A program made the position numbers and the translations under genes. A stretch of 64,000 nucleotides of DNA from Neurospora intermedia (Eukaryota > Ascomycota > Sordariomycetes > Sordariales > Sordariaceae): NCBI GenBank assembly GCA_037102815.1, contig BTPP01000007.1:1612001-1676000 (forward strand), given 5' to 3'. Positions 11,421 to 23,143 of the stretch are shown here, in pieces. Position 1 is the first letter of the stretch. The number at the start of each line of letters is the position of its first letter. A model generated the notes under the pieces. That model was given only the letters and a program-made list of their open reading frames with translations, had not been told where the DNA came from and did no database searches.

Positions 11421-13700
11421 AAACCTTCGGATCCCAAGCCGAGTTGAGGTTGAGGTCACTTGTAGCAAAGGAACAGAGTGGGTTTGCCGTACTGGGAGCG
11501 TTCAAGAAGGATGGATTTCTGGTTGGGACGGCGCCGTCTACTTGGTTTAGCTCTAAAGTCTCCTCTGTCAGTATTACTCAGTAGAGGATATCTTGGCCAT
11601 CACATGGTTTTTCTTTTAACCTCGGTTCTGCATGTTGTGTACTGTTGGGAATCAAAAAGAATATACGGAACTCGGATGTTTGGCAGAGGGAGTTGCCTGG
11701 TTAGAGCTGCTGAATATGTTTATGTAGGAGTATATCGTTAATTCCAATTTCCAAACTACACTAGCTGATGGATTTTTGTCGGCTTTCTATCTTCAAGTTC
11801 CGAAGGTTGACATATCACATGGCGTTTTCGCTCAAAGATGGCGAAGTTGGGCCGGGTGATGGGCTTTTTGAAAAAGTTTTTCACTATGGAGAATCACCAA
11901 AAAGCATAGGTATTTTCCCCAGTGTCATAATGAGGATGTTGATGTTTGCTGAGTTACTGCATTGTCTCCAACGGTTAACAAGGCAGCATAGGTAGGTAAT
12001 CAGGACACAGCGGGGCCCTTTCGAACGTTGATCAAGCTGATAACGATAAATCAATCAAAGTAGCAAAACAAAAAGCGTCGTGAATCACCATTAAAACGGG
12101 CTCGATAACGGATAAACCTTGACAGCTTGATTTACACAAGGTTTACGGTACTTAGCACTCCCCGTATGTAGGTAGGTCTCCAGTCTCAGCGATCTGATCC
12201 AGTCATGCCCAGTATCATTGGCGCGATCTTACTGTGTACTGTATGCTTGTGACAGGGTAGCTTGTGAGACAGCCTAGACTAGACAGCGATCTAGTGTAGT
12301 GTATAATGGACCCCTTCCGCCGACTCCGCGGGAGGCCATATTGAAGTTGAATTCTTCTGAGGGGCAAAGGGTCCCTTGGCAAGCAGAGGTGGGTTCACAG
12401 GTAATTATAGGAACAGAATCATGCCACTTGGACGGGGGAGGACGACCATGTTCAGCCTTTGAATGCGGTACTTGTACTGCGTATATACCTAGAGGTATCA
12501 ACGTGCGAGTGTCTACACTACAGGGGCTTTTGAGGCTCTGCGGCCTGCAGCGAGCTCAGGCTTGAGCACCTGAAAAAGGGTGCAATGGAGTGTAGGTACG
12601 TACCATACATTCCCCAAAGGATCGAGAGAACCATCTTCCAATCAGTTGGCCAGACACTCTTGTCATCAACCTCGACGGTCCGCTTGGGAAGCAAACGGCC
12701 AAGAAGCTCACACGTCTGCCAGCTGGTGCCGGAGCCAGCTTCCGTCTGGCCCGATCCCCGGCCGGCTGGGCCTCTTGCTGTTGCTTGGGGGTCCACCCAC
12801 TCATTCACTGCCACTGTATCACCGACGGGGACCTTAACCCAAGAGTCACCACCGATAATTTGCCCCCCCTCTTCCATTCCCCTCCTCACTGCACCATCTT
12901 TGCCGCCCCGGGATATTTGGAGATCGAGTCTTCAACCGAGTCAGTCTTCCTGAAAATCCCCCATCGAATTCTGGTGAACTTTGAACTCACACATTCTCAG
13001 ATATCTTTCGGCAAGCAAGTCAAGCACTGGCAGCAAGCAAGCATTCGTCCTTTTGTCACTCACTCACGCACGCTACACCACGCACGCCGCGGCTTGCCTC
13101 TGGTGTCTTTCCTATCTTGCATTACGTACCGTCAATCGAGCCTGCGCCCGCGCCCACCACTGAGCCGCTCTCGCCGTCCTGTTGTCGTCCTTTCTCAACT
13201 TCATCTCACCTTTTTCCAGTCGCGCACACGTCGACTCTTTTGGAATCCAAGTCTGGGACTCACGACCATACAAATACAGAATTCCAGCCTCACCACCGAC
13301 TGCTTTCCTCCTTGTTTCATATGCGCTGCATTGCTGGTGTTCATTAGGTAGACACCTAGGTCGCACGCACTCTCTTTTTCTGATAGCATGGGCGGTGCCT
13401 TTACAATGATTCTTGTTCTTCAGCATCATTCTCCTACCCTCGATCACCTTTCTCTGCTTTAGAACAGAGCCCAACCGACCACCGTGATTCGTCTAGTTGT
13501 CCACCAATCCGTCGGATAACCCGCCCCCGACAAGAAGCCGGGTCATCTAGCCCCTCCATTCGACCTCATCGTTTAGTTTCCTCCTTGGATGTGCTCGCGT
13601 CGTCAGTCCACCAAAGGCTATCCTTACCATATCTTTCAGCATTTCAACCATAATTTGCGTCTCACCGCGCCACCTTAGCCAGACTGGGTCTCAGCCAATC
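11421..13700. other. spacer and probable long 5' leader of the NYN-domain gene
   Basis: No domain-bearing frame. The first part is the 3' region of the RSC subunit gene. From about 12,850 to 13,700 the plus strand is pyrimidine-rich and short of purines, as in long Neurospora 5' leaders, so transcription of the next gene may begin well upstream. One reverse TACCTCTAG copy lies at 12489-12497. Confidence 0.5.
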
Positions 13701-15878
13701 ATGGCGACTTCGTTCTTTGGCCGCAATGAGCCTGAGGGCCGACGGCTCGGCTCCGATCTTTCCCTGATCGGCAAATGGGGAGAATCATATACTCAGCGTA
13801 TTTCTGCTCACGCAGTTCCCGTCGCTCGACTCTCGCTAGCCGATCAAGAAACTTTGTTCTCCAAGACAAAGTGCGAGTTCCGCATCTGCGAGCAGCCCGA
13901 CATGACTGCCAAACTCGAGGCTATCCCCAACTCGACGGTTTTGGAGCCTAGCAACTGGGACGATTTCCAGAAGACGGCCGATCCTGAAGTAGTGGCCATG
14001 ATGTCCCATCCTAACTACGCCAAGCTCGTACGCATGCAGAATGAAATGGGAAAGCTTGTGGATGACTCTGAACCCGAAGCCGCCCGCAGATATTGGGCTG
14101 TCCGTAACAAGGCTTCAAGCGCCGGTTGCGACATCAAGATTGCGGACGCATACGCCCAGCAGGCCGCTAACGACTACATTGAGAGAGTCGGCCATGATCT
14201 CAAACGGAAGTGGAGGGAACAAAAACGGGCCGATCAGCGTGGGAGCGCTCCATCTCCCAGGGCCACCAAGCAGTCTGAGAAACCTGCGAGATGCCCGATG
14301 AGTGCCGATGAGATTGAGGCTGCCATGATTCAGGCGATCAAGGAATCCAACCACGCTTCTGCGAGCACGAACTCGCGCAAGAAGGATCTCAAGATTGATC
14401 CACGAGCCACAGCAACTGTCAAAGATCAAGGATTTCCCACTCCTACGACGAGCCCTACACATGGCAGTGACACTTCCGCTCGCTCCGCCCGCTCTTTTCT
14501 ATCAGGGAGCCCGCGATCCTCCCACTCGACCCCTTCACCCACGCTTCTTCCGAAACCCGCAATAACCATCTTGAAGAGACCACAGCCGAGATCTGAAACC
14601 AAAGCTATGGATATCGGCGGGAACACCGCATCACCCATCCCGCTGGCTGCGGTCAACACACCCAAGTCTGCACCTCTACCAGTCATGGGAAACACAGCTG
14701 AATTTACTTACGTAAATTTCAACGGGCCCTTTAGCGGAACGCAGCCCTTGTATGGTCCTGGTAATCTGGCACCGCCTGCCAGCTCTTATTCAATCATTTA
14801 CGCGAACAACGTCTATTACGGGTCTGTAGGTAATGGCCACGTGACGGCCAACTACACCTTCCCATGGGCGTCGCCTTCCACTCCCGTCGTTGCCAAGCTC
14901 GAAGATAATCGCACCGATAGTTCGAGCACCGCAATCAGACAACCCAAGGGGTCAGCTGAGGCAGCGGTTGATACCATAACTCAACGCCTACAGAATCAGT
15001 GCCAGGTGGCCAAGTCTCAGCCGTACAGTAGCATCACTTGTTACGAGGTGAAACATCCTCTCCTCGGCACTGTCGACATCCATCCGGCTTACTGGACAAC
15101 TAAGGAAGGCAAGGCTCGTCTTCTGTTCGACAAGCTTTTGGGTGTGAGGGCCAAAGATAAGGAGGTCCAAAAGGAACATGCGTCTGGAACAAACGCAGTC
15201 CGATCCAAGACTGTCCATATCTTTGTCGATCTGTCCAACATCGTCATCGGCTTCTACGACACCATGAAGAAGAGCCGTGGCTTTTCGCCCCAGAAGCGGC
15301 TTAAGGTGCCATTCTCGTTCAAGAACTTTGATACCATCCTCACTCGTGGCCGAAAGGTTGAGAAGAGGGTCGTTGCAGGTTCTGTGAGTAATCACAGCTA
15401 CAGGCGTCCGGACTACATGACGGAAGCCGCGGAGCTCAAATACGAGATGTGCATTCTCTCACGTGTTACGAAGCCGTCTTCTCTGGATCTGAGCAAGAAA
15501 TCTAAGAAATATGGTCGCCGCTCTGAAGGTTCAGGAGAGGGCCCTGAAACGCGCAGTGAACAGTGCGTTGATGAACTACTCCACCTGAAGATTCTACAGA
15601 GTGCTCTGGACGTCTTGAACCCCGGTACTATGGTTCTCGCTACAGGTGATGCTGCGTGCGCCGAGTATTCGGACGGCTTCAAGAAGAACACTGAGCGGGC
15701 ACTGGCTCGTGGCTGGAAGATCGAGCTTTACGGCTGGAAAAACAACATTGCGAAAGATTGGCGGGACCCGGAGTTCACCTCCAGATGGGGTTCTCGATTT
15801 AGGATCATCGAGCTTGACGACTTCTGTGAAGAGCTTTTGGACCTCACCGTTGAGTCGTTGTGGGCAAAGTCGCAGTAA
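13701..15878 (+). CDS. NYN/PIN-like (LabA/limkain-type) domain protein
   Basis: One uninterrupted exon of 725 codons beginning at the ATG in CAATCATGGCG. The C-terminal third carries a PIN-like NYN fold: VHIFVDLSNIVIGFYD near residues 504-519 with the first acidic residue of the active site, and later a segment with LATGDAACAEYSDGF and a basic/aromatic strand (WKIELYGWK). NYN proteins are metal-dependent RNases or RNA-binding relatives, so an RNA role is inferred; activity is not shown. The N-terminal 200 residues are helical and charged with no family I recognise, and the middle is Ser/Pro-rich and probably disordered. There are no membrane segments. The downstream neighbour is convergent wc-1, 3.7 kb away. 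Confidence 0.85.
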   Translation: MATSFFGRNEPEGRRLGSDLSLIGKWGESYTQRISAHAVPVARLSLADQETLFSKTKCEFRICEQPDMTAKLEAIPNSTVLEPSNWDDFQKTADPEVVAMMSHPNYAKLVRMQNEMGKLVDDSEPEAARRYWAVRNKASSAGCDIKIADAYAQQAANDYIERVGHDLKRKWREQKRADQRGSAPSPRATKQSEKPARCPMSADEIEAAMIQAIKESNHASASTNSRKKDLKIDPRATATVKDQGFPTPTTSPTHGSDTSARSARSFLSGSPRSSHSTPSPTLLPKPAITILKRPQPRSETKAMDIGGNTASPIPLAAVNTPKSAPLPVMGNTAEFTYVNFNGPFSGTQPLYGPGNLAPPASSYSIIYANNVYYGSVGNGHVTANYTFPWASPSTPVVAKLEDNRTDSSSTAIRQPKGSAEAAVDTITQRLQNQCQVAKSQPYSSITCYEVKHPLLGTVDIHPAYWTTKEGKARLLFDKLLGVRAKDKEVQKEHASGTNAVRSKTVHIFVDLSNIVIGFYDTMKKSRGFSPQKRLKVPFSFKNFDTILTRGRKVEKRVVAGSVSNHSYRRPDYMTEAAELKYEMCILSRVTKPSSLDLSKKSKKYGRRSEGSGEGPETRSEQCVDELLHLKILQSALDVLNPGTMVLATGDAACAEYSDGFKKNTERALARGWKIELYGWKNNIAKDWRDPEFTSRWGSRFRIIELDDFCEELLDLTVESLWAKSQ

Positions 15879-17636
15879 AGGAGTCCATGGAGATTTGACT
15901 GGGCTTTTGGGAATTCTTGTCAACAATGACAAGGAAGCGTTGAACGCTTGTCGCTACCGGTTTTTCGACACCGGATCTGCATACTTGCATTTCACTTGTA
16001 ATTGCATCTGCTACAAGATCTCGTCACTGCTCGAGTTGTTGAGCTATCAGACTCACTTCTCATCTTCCTCTTCATCCTTCGTTTTCTATTATTGCGGCAT
16101 CGTCTCCGGTTCCCATTCGGCGCATATACCAGCGGTCCTGAGACACTTCGTTTTTCGGCTTCTTTTTCCCCATATGGCCGCATTTTGTTCACTCTCCATC
16201 ACCATGTTGTTTACCATGTACCATAAATGGTATCATGGCGAATGGTGTGACCTCAGTATTTTTTCTTCTCATACTATTTCTTTTGATATCGTTCGAACAA
16301 CTCACGTCAACAAACACCAGACACAACAGGAAGCGATTTCGCAGATCGCATTCTACACCAATGCTGCCTCTGAGCAGCTGCATCGCAATCGAAAGCTTCT
16401 CTGGAACGAGAAGCGCAGAGAGTCATATTTGACTTGACTGGGCCAACACACCGGCATGGGTATGGACGACATCCTCTTTGATCCACATTACACTCCTTCT
16501 GAAAAGACAGGCTCGTCTTATGTGCTGCTTAGACAGCGAGTTACGAACCATGCTTTTCATTTCCCCAGGCGGCAAATCTCACATTCATTATCGACAACAA
16601 GCGAGCACATACTGTTGTTCATCATCCACGGGCATTCACTCTTCCACCAGGCTCTTCTCTCCCCAACTACCCCGGTTTTCTTCTGACCATCTATTGTCTG
16701 CTTCGCAAATGATACTTGCGTGCATGTGGTAAATGGTATCAGTAAAACAAGGTTGCTCAGGCTACAGCGCTAGATCTGGACATCCTTTTCTCTCTATTTT
16801 TTTTTTCCAAACAGCAGCGACGATAATGATTCAAACAATCATGACATAAACTTACGAATGGCGCGGGCTGTCTATTTTTGGGATTGTTTGAGCCATCTGA
16901 TGGACTGGATCTGGTAAGAGGGTTTTCATGAAAAAGGGGGGAGGCGTGGAATTTGAACCTACATCATATACAGCACAGCTACTACCCACACGGCGTGCTA
17001 TGCTGGGACTTGTGTGTGTGTGGGATCTGTTCTTTAATCTCGTCACGATTTTTCCTCTTTTTTTTTTTTTCCCCCGATTCCGAGTCACACATCACATCAC
17101 ATCATGGATACATACAAAGGAGTTGGGAAGCAAGCTTTGGCATTGGTTGGTTGGGTTGGGCGTTCTCTCTGGATGGAAGGGGGGGCTGGGGACAAAGTGG
17201 GCGTTTTCTACTATCCTACTGCAGCTGCATATTTGGTAACTCGTTGCATACCCATTATTATTCACACATACATTATGATACGTTGTGTCCATCGGTCTTG
17301 TTCTTTTTTTTTCTTTCTTCTCTTTTTTCCATCACGGACCGTAGCGCGGTCACAAACTCTGTCCAACTACACATAAACCATTTATTTGGCTGGAGATCTC
17401 TCTATCATCACTGTCGACTTTCTTCTATTTGAGAGGAGGTGGATATGCGAGATAGATAGATAGATAGTTAGATGGAGTTTCACTGGCTATGGTGTTTGGT
17501 GTTGGCAGATATGGTTTGGCATTATTATCTTTTTTCCCCCTCCAACTTCCAAGCAGGGGAACTAGTTGGGGAGTTAGGAAAGGGAACATTTAGCGCAATG
17601 TGCAAGAAGCGGAAGAAAAGAGAAATGGAAACCCGC

Positions 17637-17681
17637 TGGATGGATGGATGGATGGATGGATGGATGGATGGATGGATGGAC
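17637..17681. repeat. TGGA tetranucleotide microsatellite, about 11 units
   Basis: Tandem TGGA units, then degenerating to CGGACGGA. Confidence 0.95.
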
Positions 17682-17955
17682 GGACGGAGAATACCCCGCT
17701 CAATCATAAATTCGAAATATGCAACAAATTATTATTATGCAGGTTAACAAAACACTACTATTAGTAGTTAGTTAGTTAGTTGCCTATAACATAACAAGGG
17801 GAAGAGCGTCTCGTTTCGCCCATTATGGTCGTCGTACGTAAGTGACTGAGGTTGTCGTCAAGGTTTGCAATGTCAGAGTATAAAAAGCAATGTTGTGTGC
17901 GAGTCTGGTAAAGGAGGTCCTATGGGTACTTGTGAAAGCAAAATAAAGCGTATAG

Positions 17956-18113
<158 letters not shown>

Positions 18114-19165
18114 TTAGCATGTGATGAGATGATATCGCCCAAAGTAAACACTCACTCATCCACACAGGAAACAGAACATAATGAACATTTCTTTTTTCTA
18201 TTTTCCCGCTTCCAGACAACGATCAGTCGGTATATAATTACGATTGCGGCCTGTCCTACCATGCATAGTCTTGTCTGCCCAACCAGGAAGATAATAGCAA
18301 AGGGACAACAAACTGCCTGCCTTCCTCCCATTGTTGCCATGCCCACTTGGTTCAACATATTTTCTATCTGGAACGTATGCCACCAGTGCAGTCAGTCAAA
18401 GATCAAGATAACGAACCATTATGAAAGAACTACTACATCAATCAGATTGAAAAGCTCAAGAATGCATATTCTTTGAATGCAACACATAAACGACCTGATC
18501 AAAAACCAACTATGATGATATATATGTATATAAAAGCACATCCAAAAAAAAATGAGAGAAAAAACACAATGTGTCAAGCCAGCAAGCAGCCAATTTCTTT
18601 AAAACGCTCCAGCTCCTTGTCAACCAACCAACCAACCAACCAACTAACCAGTCTTACTCAAATCAACCTGTCCATGCCCATTCACCAATCCTTGTCCTTC
18701 CTTTCCTTTTTCCTACCCTTGTTGTTGTTGAAAATACTCCATCCCTACTAGTGCGTGCCACTTTGATGTAAAAGTCTACACTATGCAGGCATTCTCTCTG
18801 TTGAATGACCCTCCACATACAAAGAAAAGAAGAGAGAAAACTATCATGACATACGCATACGAGTATGTGTGCATATATGTATACAGGTCTGGTGTGATCC
18901 GACGTTTGCAAATCTCTAGTAAGATTGCTCCTTTTTCTCTCTGACGACCGCGTTGGCATCAAGCGTTTTCCCATCGTCCATTCCGGGAATGTTGGTTGCC
19001 CGTCTTCCCCTCGTATTCTATCCACCTTCTCTATTGTATTGAAACCCAGGGAACGTATAGTAGCTGCGAGTAGAGACAGTGGCCATGAGATGAGCCGCCG
19101 AGATTATCGGTGTACTCAATATCGTCTTTCGGTCCTTCGGTCGGTGATGATATGCGTGGTTACTC

Positions 19166-19558
19166 TTACAGCTGCTCCTGCTGCGGCTGCGGTATTTGCA
19201 TTTGCTGCCGTTGTTGCAACCTCTTTTGCATCTCTACATGATGTTGTCGTTGCTGTGAGGCATAAAGCTGCTGCTGTTGGTGTTGTTGCTGCCATTCCCG
19301 CGAATCATGCAACTCATGGAACTCACAAAGCTCCTTGTGTAACCGTTGCCTCTGGGACGGTAGACACGTACTATGTTCTTTTTGTTGTCGTTGTTGTTGT
19401 TGTTGTCGTCCCTGCCTTTGAATCTGACAGCGGCCTTGATCTTGTAGTTGAGGTTGCTGGGGGTCAGTATGGCCACCGACTTCCACTGCAGGCAACGACA
19501 GATTTGAGACCGATGAGTCATAAGAGGTCGGCGATGTAGTCAATGAGCCGAGTGGTTC
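19166..19558 (-). other. Gln-rich open frame in phase directly after the wc-1 TAG stop
   Basis: After the wc-1 TAG (19561..19559) the same frame stays open for 130 sense codons, from 19558 down to a stop at 19166. It begins EPLGSLTTSPTSYDSS and becomes Gln/His/Arg-rich, much like the annotated WC-1 C-terminus. It has no ATG near its start, so it is not an obvious separate gene. It may be a silent remnant of a longer WC-1 tail, a read-through or editing extension, or a by-product of CAG-like composition. Confidence 0.35.
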
Positions 19559-22500
19559 CTATACACTTAAGCCCTGTTGATGTTCGCCCATCTCTTCTCT
19601 AATTGAGGTCATCTCCATTCCGCTTCCACGGAAACCGCTTCCGCCTTCCAGGAGTGGCTGGCTTTGTGGAGGATTGAACTGATGCTGCTGAAGCTGTTGA
19701 TGCTGCTGTTGATGCTGTTGATGCTGCTGCTGATGCTGCTGATGCTGCTGTACACGCTGCATGGCCTGGGCGTTAAGGTGTGTTCCCTGGAGATGAGGCG
19801 GAAGATGTTGAGCCGATGAGCCGCCACTGGGACCTGTCGCAGGAGGGCCCAGGGCGTTGACGGTTGATGCAGCAGAATTGGCTGAAGTAGCTATAGTCGT
19901 ACTACCAGTTCCACTAGCGCTCGGTGCGACTGCTGGTCCGCTGTCCGTTGTGATCGTACCGGGTGCAGTGGTGCTACTTCCTCGAAGAGAGGGTGAGTTC
20001 TTGGTAGCGGTGGTAGTAGACGGTGAATCGTTGCCGACTTCTCGGTGAAGGGGCGACGAGTGACTAGGTGAATTGCTCTTCTTGCTCATCGAATCACCAT
20101 TCCCACCTCGGGATGAGGTGCGCGGCGATACGCGCCCAGTCTATCCATTTTTCCACATTAGTAACGTGGGGGCAAACAAGTCCAAAGAGGAAAATTGATA
20201 GCTTACCTGCTTTGCCCATCTCAACCCACAACTGTTGCATAAATCTCGATTCCCGCTTGGCCCACGCCGCCATTCGGGCGTGTTCCTCGTATGGCAATTT
20301 GCACAGTCCCTCACCATGTTACCTCCTCCCTTTCTTCGTTTCCGTTTTTTCTTGTTAGATAAAAGCTGCGCCAGCTCTTCGGCCAACATGCGATTCACCT
20401 TCTCCATTTGCCTCAGCTCGTACTGCCAGCTGGTGCAACGCGTTGTCTTGAGTTCGTCAAATATGTTATCGGCATCCAAAGTCGCATCCTGGCCGGGCGC
20501 TGCACTGCCACGCGCTGAGACCATGGCCCCTGTGCCATCACTGCTTCCCGATTTCGACATCCTGCCCATTAGATTGTTACTATCACTGTCGGTCTGGATC
20601 CCTTGCATTGGCGACAAAGGTACACCACCCGGAGACAAACTCTTGACCGTTACGGTCGCGGGAGCTAGTGTCCTTGATGACGCCTTCAAGAGCTTTGTTT
20701 GCGCCAACAAGAACGTTGGCCTTTGACCCTCACCACCATCTCCGGGGTAGAATGTTGTATAGGCCTGGAGCACCTGGCCACGCTTGTTTTGCACCTCATG
20801 CTTGCAGCTCGCGATCTTGCCCTTTCTAGCTTTCTCTATCGTCCTCCCAAACTCGGCTCTGGATTCCTTGCGCATGAGATCTTGCATGCTGGTACCTTGG
20901 AGGTTCTCCGGGAGCAAATCCAGGAGCGACCGGACATTCGATGAAACGAACAAAAACATGCCTGATGTCGAGACCTTGGTCCAGATTTCGCTGTCGCCAA
21001 TACCGCCGTTGAGTTCGAGGTCCTTTCTGTGTAAAGCGAAAACGGGGCGTTTCCTACCCACAAGAATGATGCACTTGCGACCCTTGCCCTGCTCGTTAAA
21101 CAATGTTCCGTGACTTTCAAACCAGGTATAACCGCTGTTCTTTCTCCGAATTCTGAAGACTATATTGACTGGAGTGTGTTGCTGGGCCTCTTTCAGCTCC
21201 CTTGTCACCGGCACAATGTCGGACGGGTGGCAAATCGAGGACAGTGAGGTCCCAACGAGGTCGCTGGCATCGTACTCCAACACTTTCTTGCAGGCCGGAG
21301 ATAGGTATAAGAAGAGACCCTTGAGCGACAACACATGGACAACATCGTCTGCGTTCTCCAGAAGCATCTTATCCCAGGATTGCTTGTGCCAGTCGGATGC
21401 AACACCCTTCGAATTACATTGCTGCAAGAGTGTCGAAACATCATCAACGCCCAAAGTCTGGCCGTCGGCAGGCTCCAGTTGCTTCTGGGTAGGTGGCGTC
21501 CAGATGTACTGCCCGATATCGCTATGGGTATAGTTGACCTGCATGGGCCCATTTCCTTCCTGGCCGATTATGGCATCAGGGCATTCCACGAGGTCGATCT
21601 GAAATCCAATGAAATAACGGATTTCTTCGGTGTCCCAGGGGATGGGAATCATGGTCAACAGATTCAGGAAAGGCTTGCCGCCCTTCCGATAATTGATCAG
21701 ACTCTGCTGAATCTCCTGGCCCTCCGCGATGGTCTTCTTGAGCGTATATACAGCGTTGTTTTCGACAAATTCGCGCTTGGTGCCAGCCTCCACATTACCG
21801 TCGGGGGCCTGCAAGAAGCGGCAGTTCCGCCCGACAATCTCGTGGCGACTATAGCCCGTAAGGTTCTGGAAGTTATCGGACACATAAATGATGGGGCAAT
21901 CGTTGAGTGTAACATCACAGACGACAAACGCACAAGACATGTCCACGGCACCGAGCTTGAGCTTTGGTTCCTTCCTCGACGCCACATACCACAACGCCCT
22001 CAGCATGTCGAAACCGCTTTTGGAGTAAATGCTCTTTGTCTGGGACGCTCCTCCACCTGACGGCGTCGAGGTAGATGGCGCTGGGGTGGGGGTATTGGTG
22101 ACGCTCGGCGGTGGTGGCGGCCCAACTCGTATTACCTGTGTTGTTGCGGATAAGGACGGAGACTGGAAGGTTGTCGCGGGCGTACTTGCTGCATCCTGTG
22201 AGACTGGTGTGGCCATGCCTTGTGCGAAGTTGCTAACACCCGGGGTCATTGCAGGGGTCATGGCCGGAGTCATGGCCGGAGTCAAACCGCCCATGTTTTG
22301 TTGGGCCTGGTGAGAGGCGTTGGCATCGTCACCTCCAGCAAAGCCCTGCTCCATGGTCATCATCTCATCGTCCTGCTTGTTAAGCCCAGGGGTGGGATGA
22401 ACGCTGGCTGCGCTGACGGAGCCACTATCCATGTTCAAGTCCATGGAAAAGTCGGTGCGTATGGTGTCCAGTCCGGCCGAAGAATAGGGGTTCTCGATTG

Positions 22501-23043
22501 GGGGAGAGTGGTACATGCTGAGGTTGGGGTAAGTCATCATGTTACCCATGACATTGGGCGACATGTGCGAGTATCCACCGGTGTGGTCCGACATGGCCAT
22601 GATGTTCTGCCCTGCATACGGGCCCGAGTGCCCTGACATGCCCATGCCGCCAGTCATGTCCCCATAAGTTCCTGACATATTGTCGAGTTGGTAGTCCGAG
22701 AAACCATCGTTGGGGTTCGCGTAATCAAACATGGACAACCTCCTATCCTGGCCCCCATAGGGCTGGGGAACACTCCGCCTTCGATGCATTTCGTCGAGGT
22801 TCTGCTGGATAATTTCGTCAAGAGAGTTGCTTCCTCCTGACATGGTAACATCTGGAGCGTGAATCGTGTTGTTTCCTTGATTTGTAGTTGGAGGCGTATT
22901 CATCATGCCGGCATTGCGATGTTGATTGGTATTTTGTTGCTGCTGATGCTGCTGCTGCTGCTGCTGCTGTTGTCGTTGTTGTTGTTGTTGTTGTTGCTGT
23001 TGCTGTTGTTGTTGCTGCTGTTGTTGCTGTTGTTGTTGCTGCT

Positions 23044-23075
<32 letters not shown>

Positions 23076-23143
23076 TGGTGCTGGTGCATGTGATGCTGAA
23101 GCTCCTCAGGAGACAACGGGGAACCGTAGTAGTTGTTGTTCAT
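19559..23143 (-). CDS. wc-1: White collar-1, blue-light receptor and GATA transcription factor
   Basis: Two exons, 23143..20207 and 20140..19559 (66-nt intron, GTAAGC donor), giving 1,172 residues, close to the known N. crassa protein. In order: a polyglutamine tract (about 21-70), a TPAM repeat, the LOV domain (about 399-519) with GRNCRFLQ and photo-adduct Cys441, PAS-B (about 590-697), PAS-C (about 715-820), a basic nuclear signal KKKRKRRK (931-938), a GATA finger with C947, C950, C969 and C972 in a C-X2-C-X18-C-X2-C pattern, and a Gln-rich tail ending EHQQGLSV. In Neurospora WC-1 binds FAD, pairs with WC-2 as the White Collar Complex, drives light-induced genes and frq, and feeds back on its own gene. 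The start ATG precedes NNNYYGSPL. The stop is TAG. Confidence 0.98.
22934..23083 (-). repeat. wc-1: CAG/CAA polyglutamine-coding tract of wc-1
   Basis: About 50 codons, nearly all CAG or CAA, encode the N-terminal polyglutamine with a few His and Arg interruptions. Mixed CAG/CAA use is expected to slow but not stop length change. Confidence 0.95.

Noticed and set aside
12785-13351. 188-codon plus-strand frame before the NYN gene
   Set aside because: Pyrimidine-rich leader sequence; low-quality protein with no known motif.
15646-16437. 263-codon plus-strand frame overlapping the NYN gene end
   Set aside because: Starts in another frame of the real gene and continues into 3' untranslated sequence.
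16940-17030. tRNA-like T-arm (TTTGAACC region) on the minus strand
   Set aside because: The acceptor and anticodon stems do not pair; no full cloverleaf can be drawn.
18925-19539. 204-codon plus-strand frame downstream of wc-1
   Set aside because: It is the antisense shadow of the Gln-rich stretch; the product is Val/Ala-rich repeat translation.
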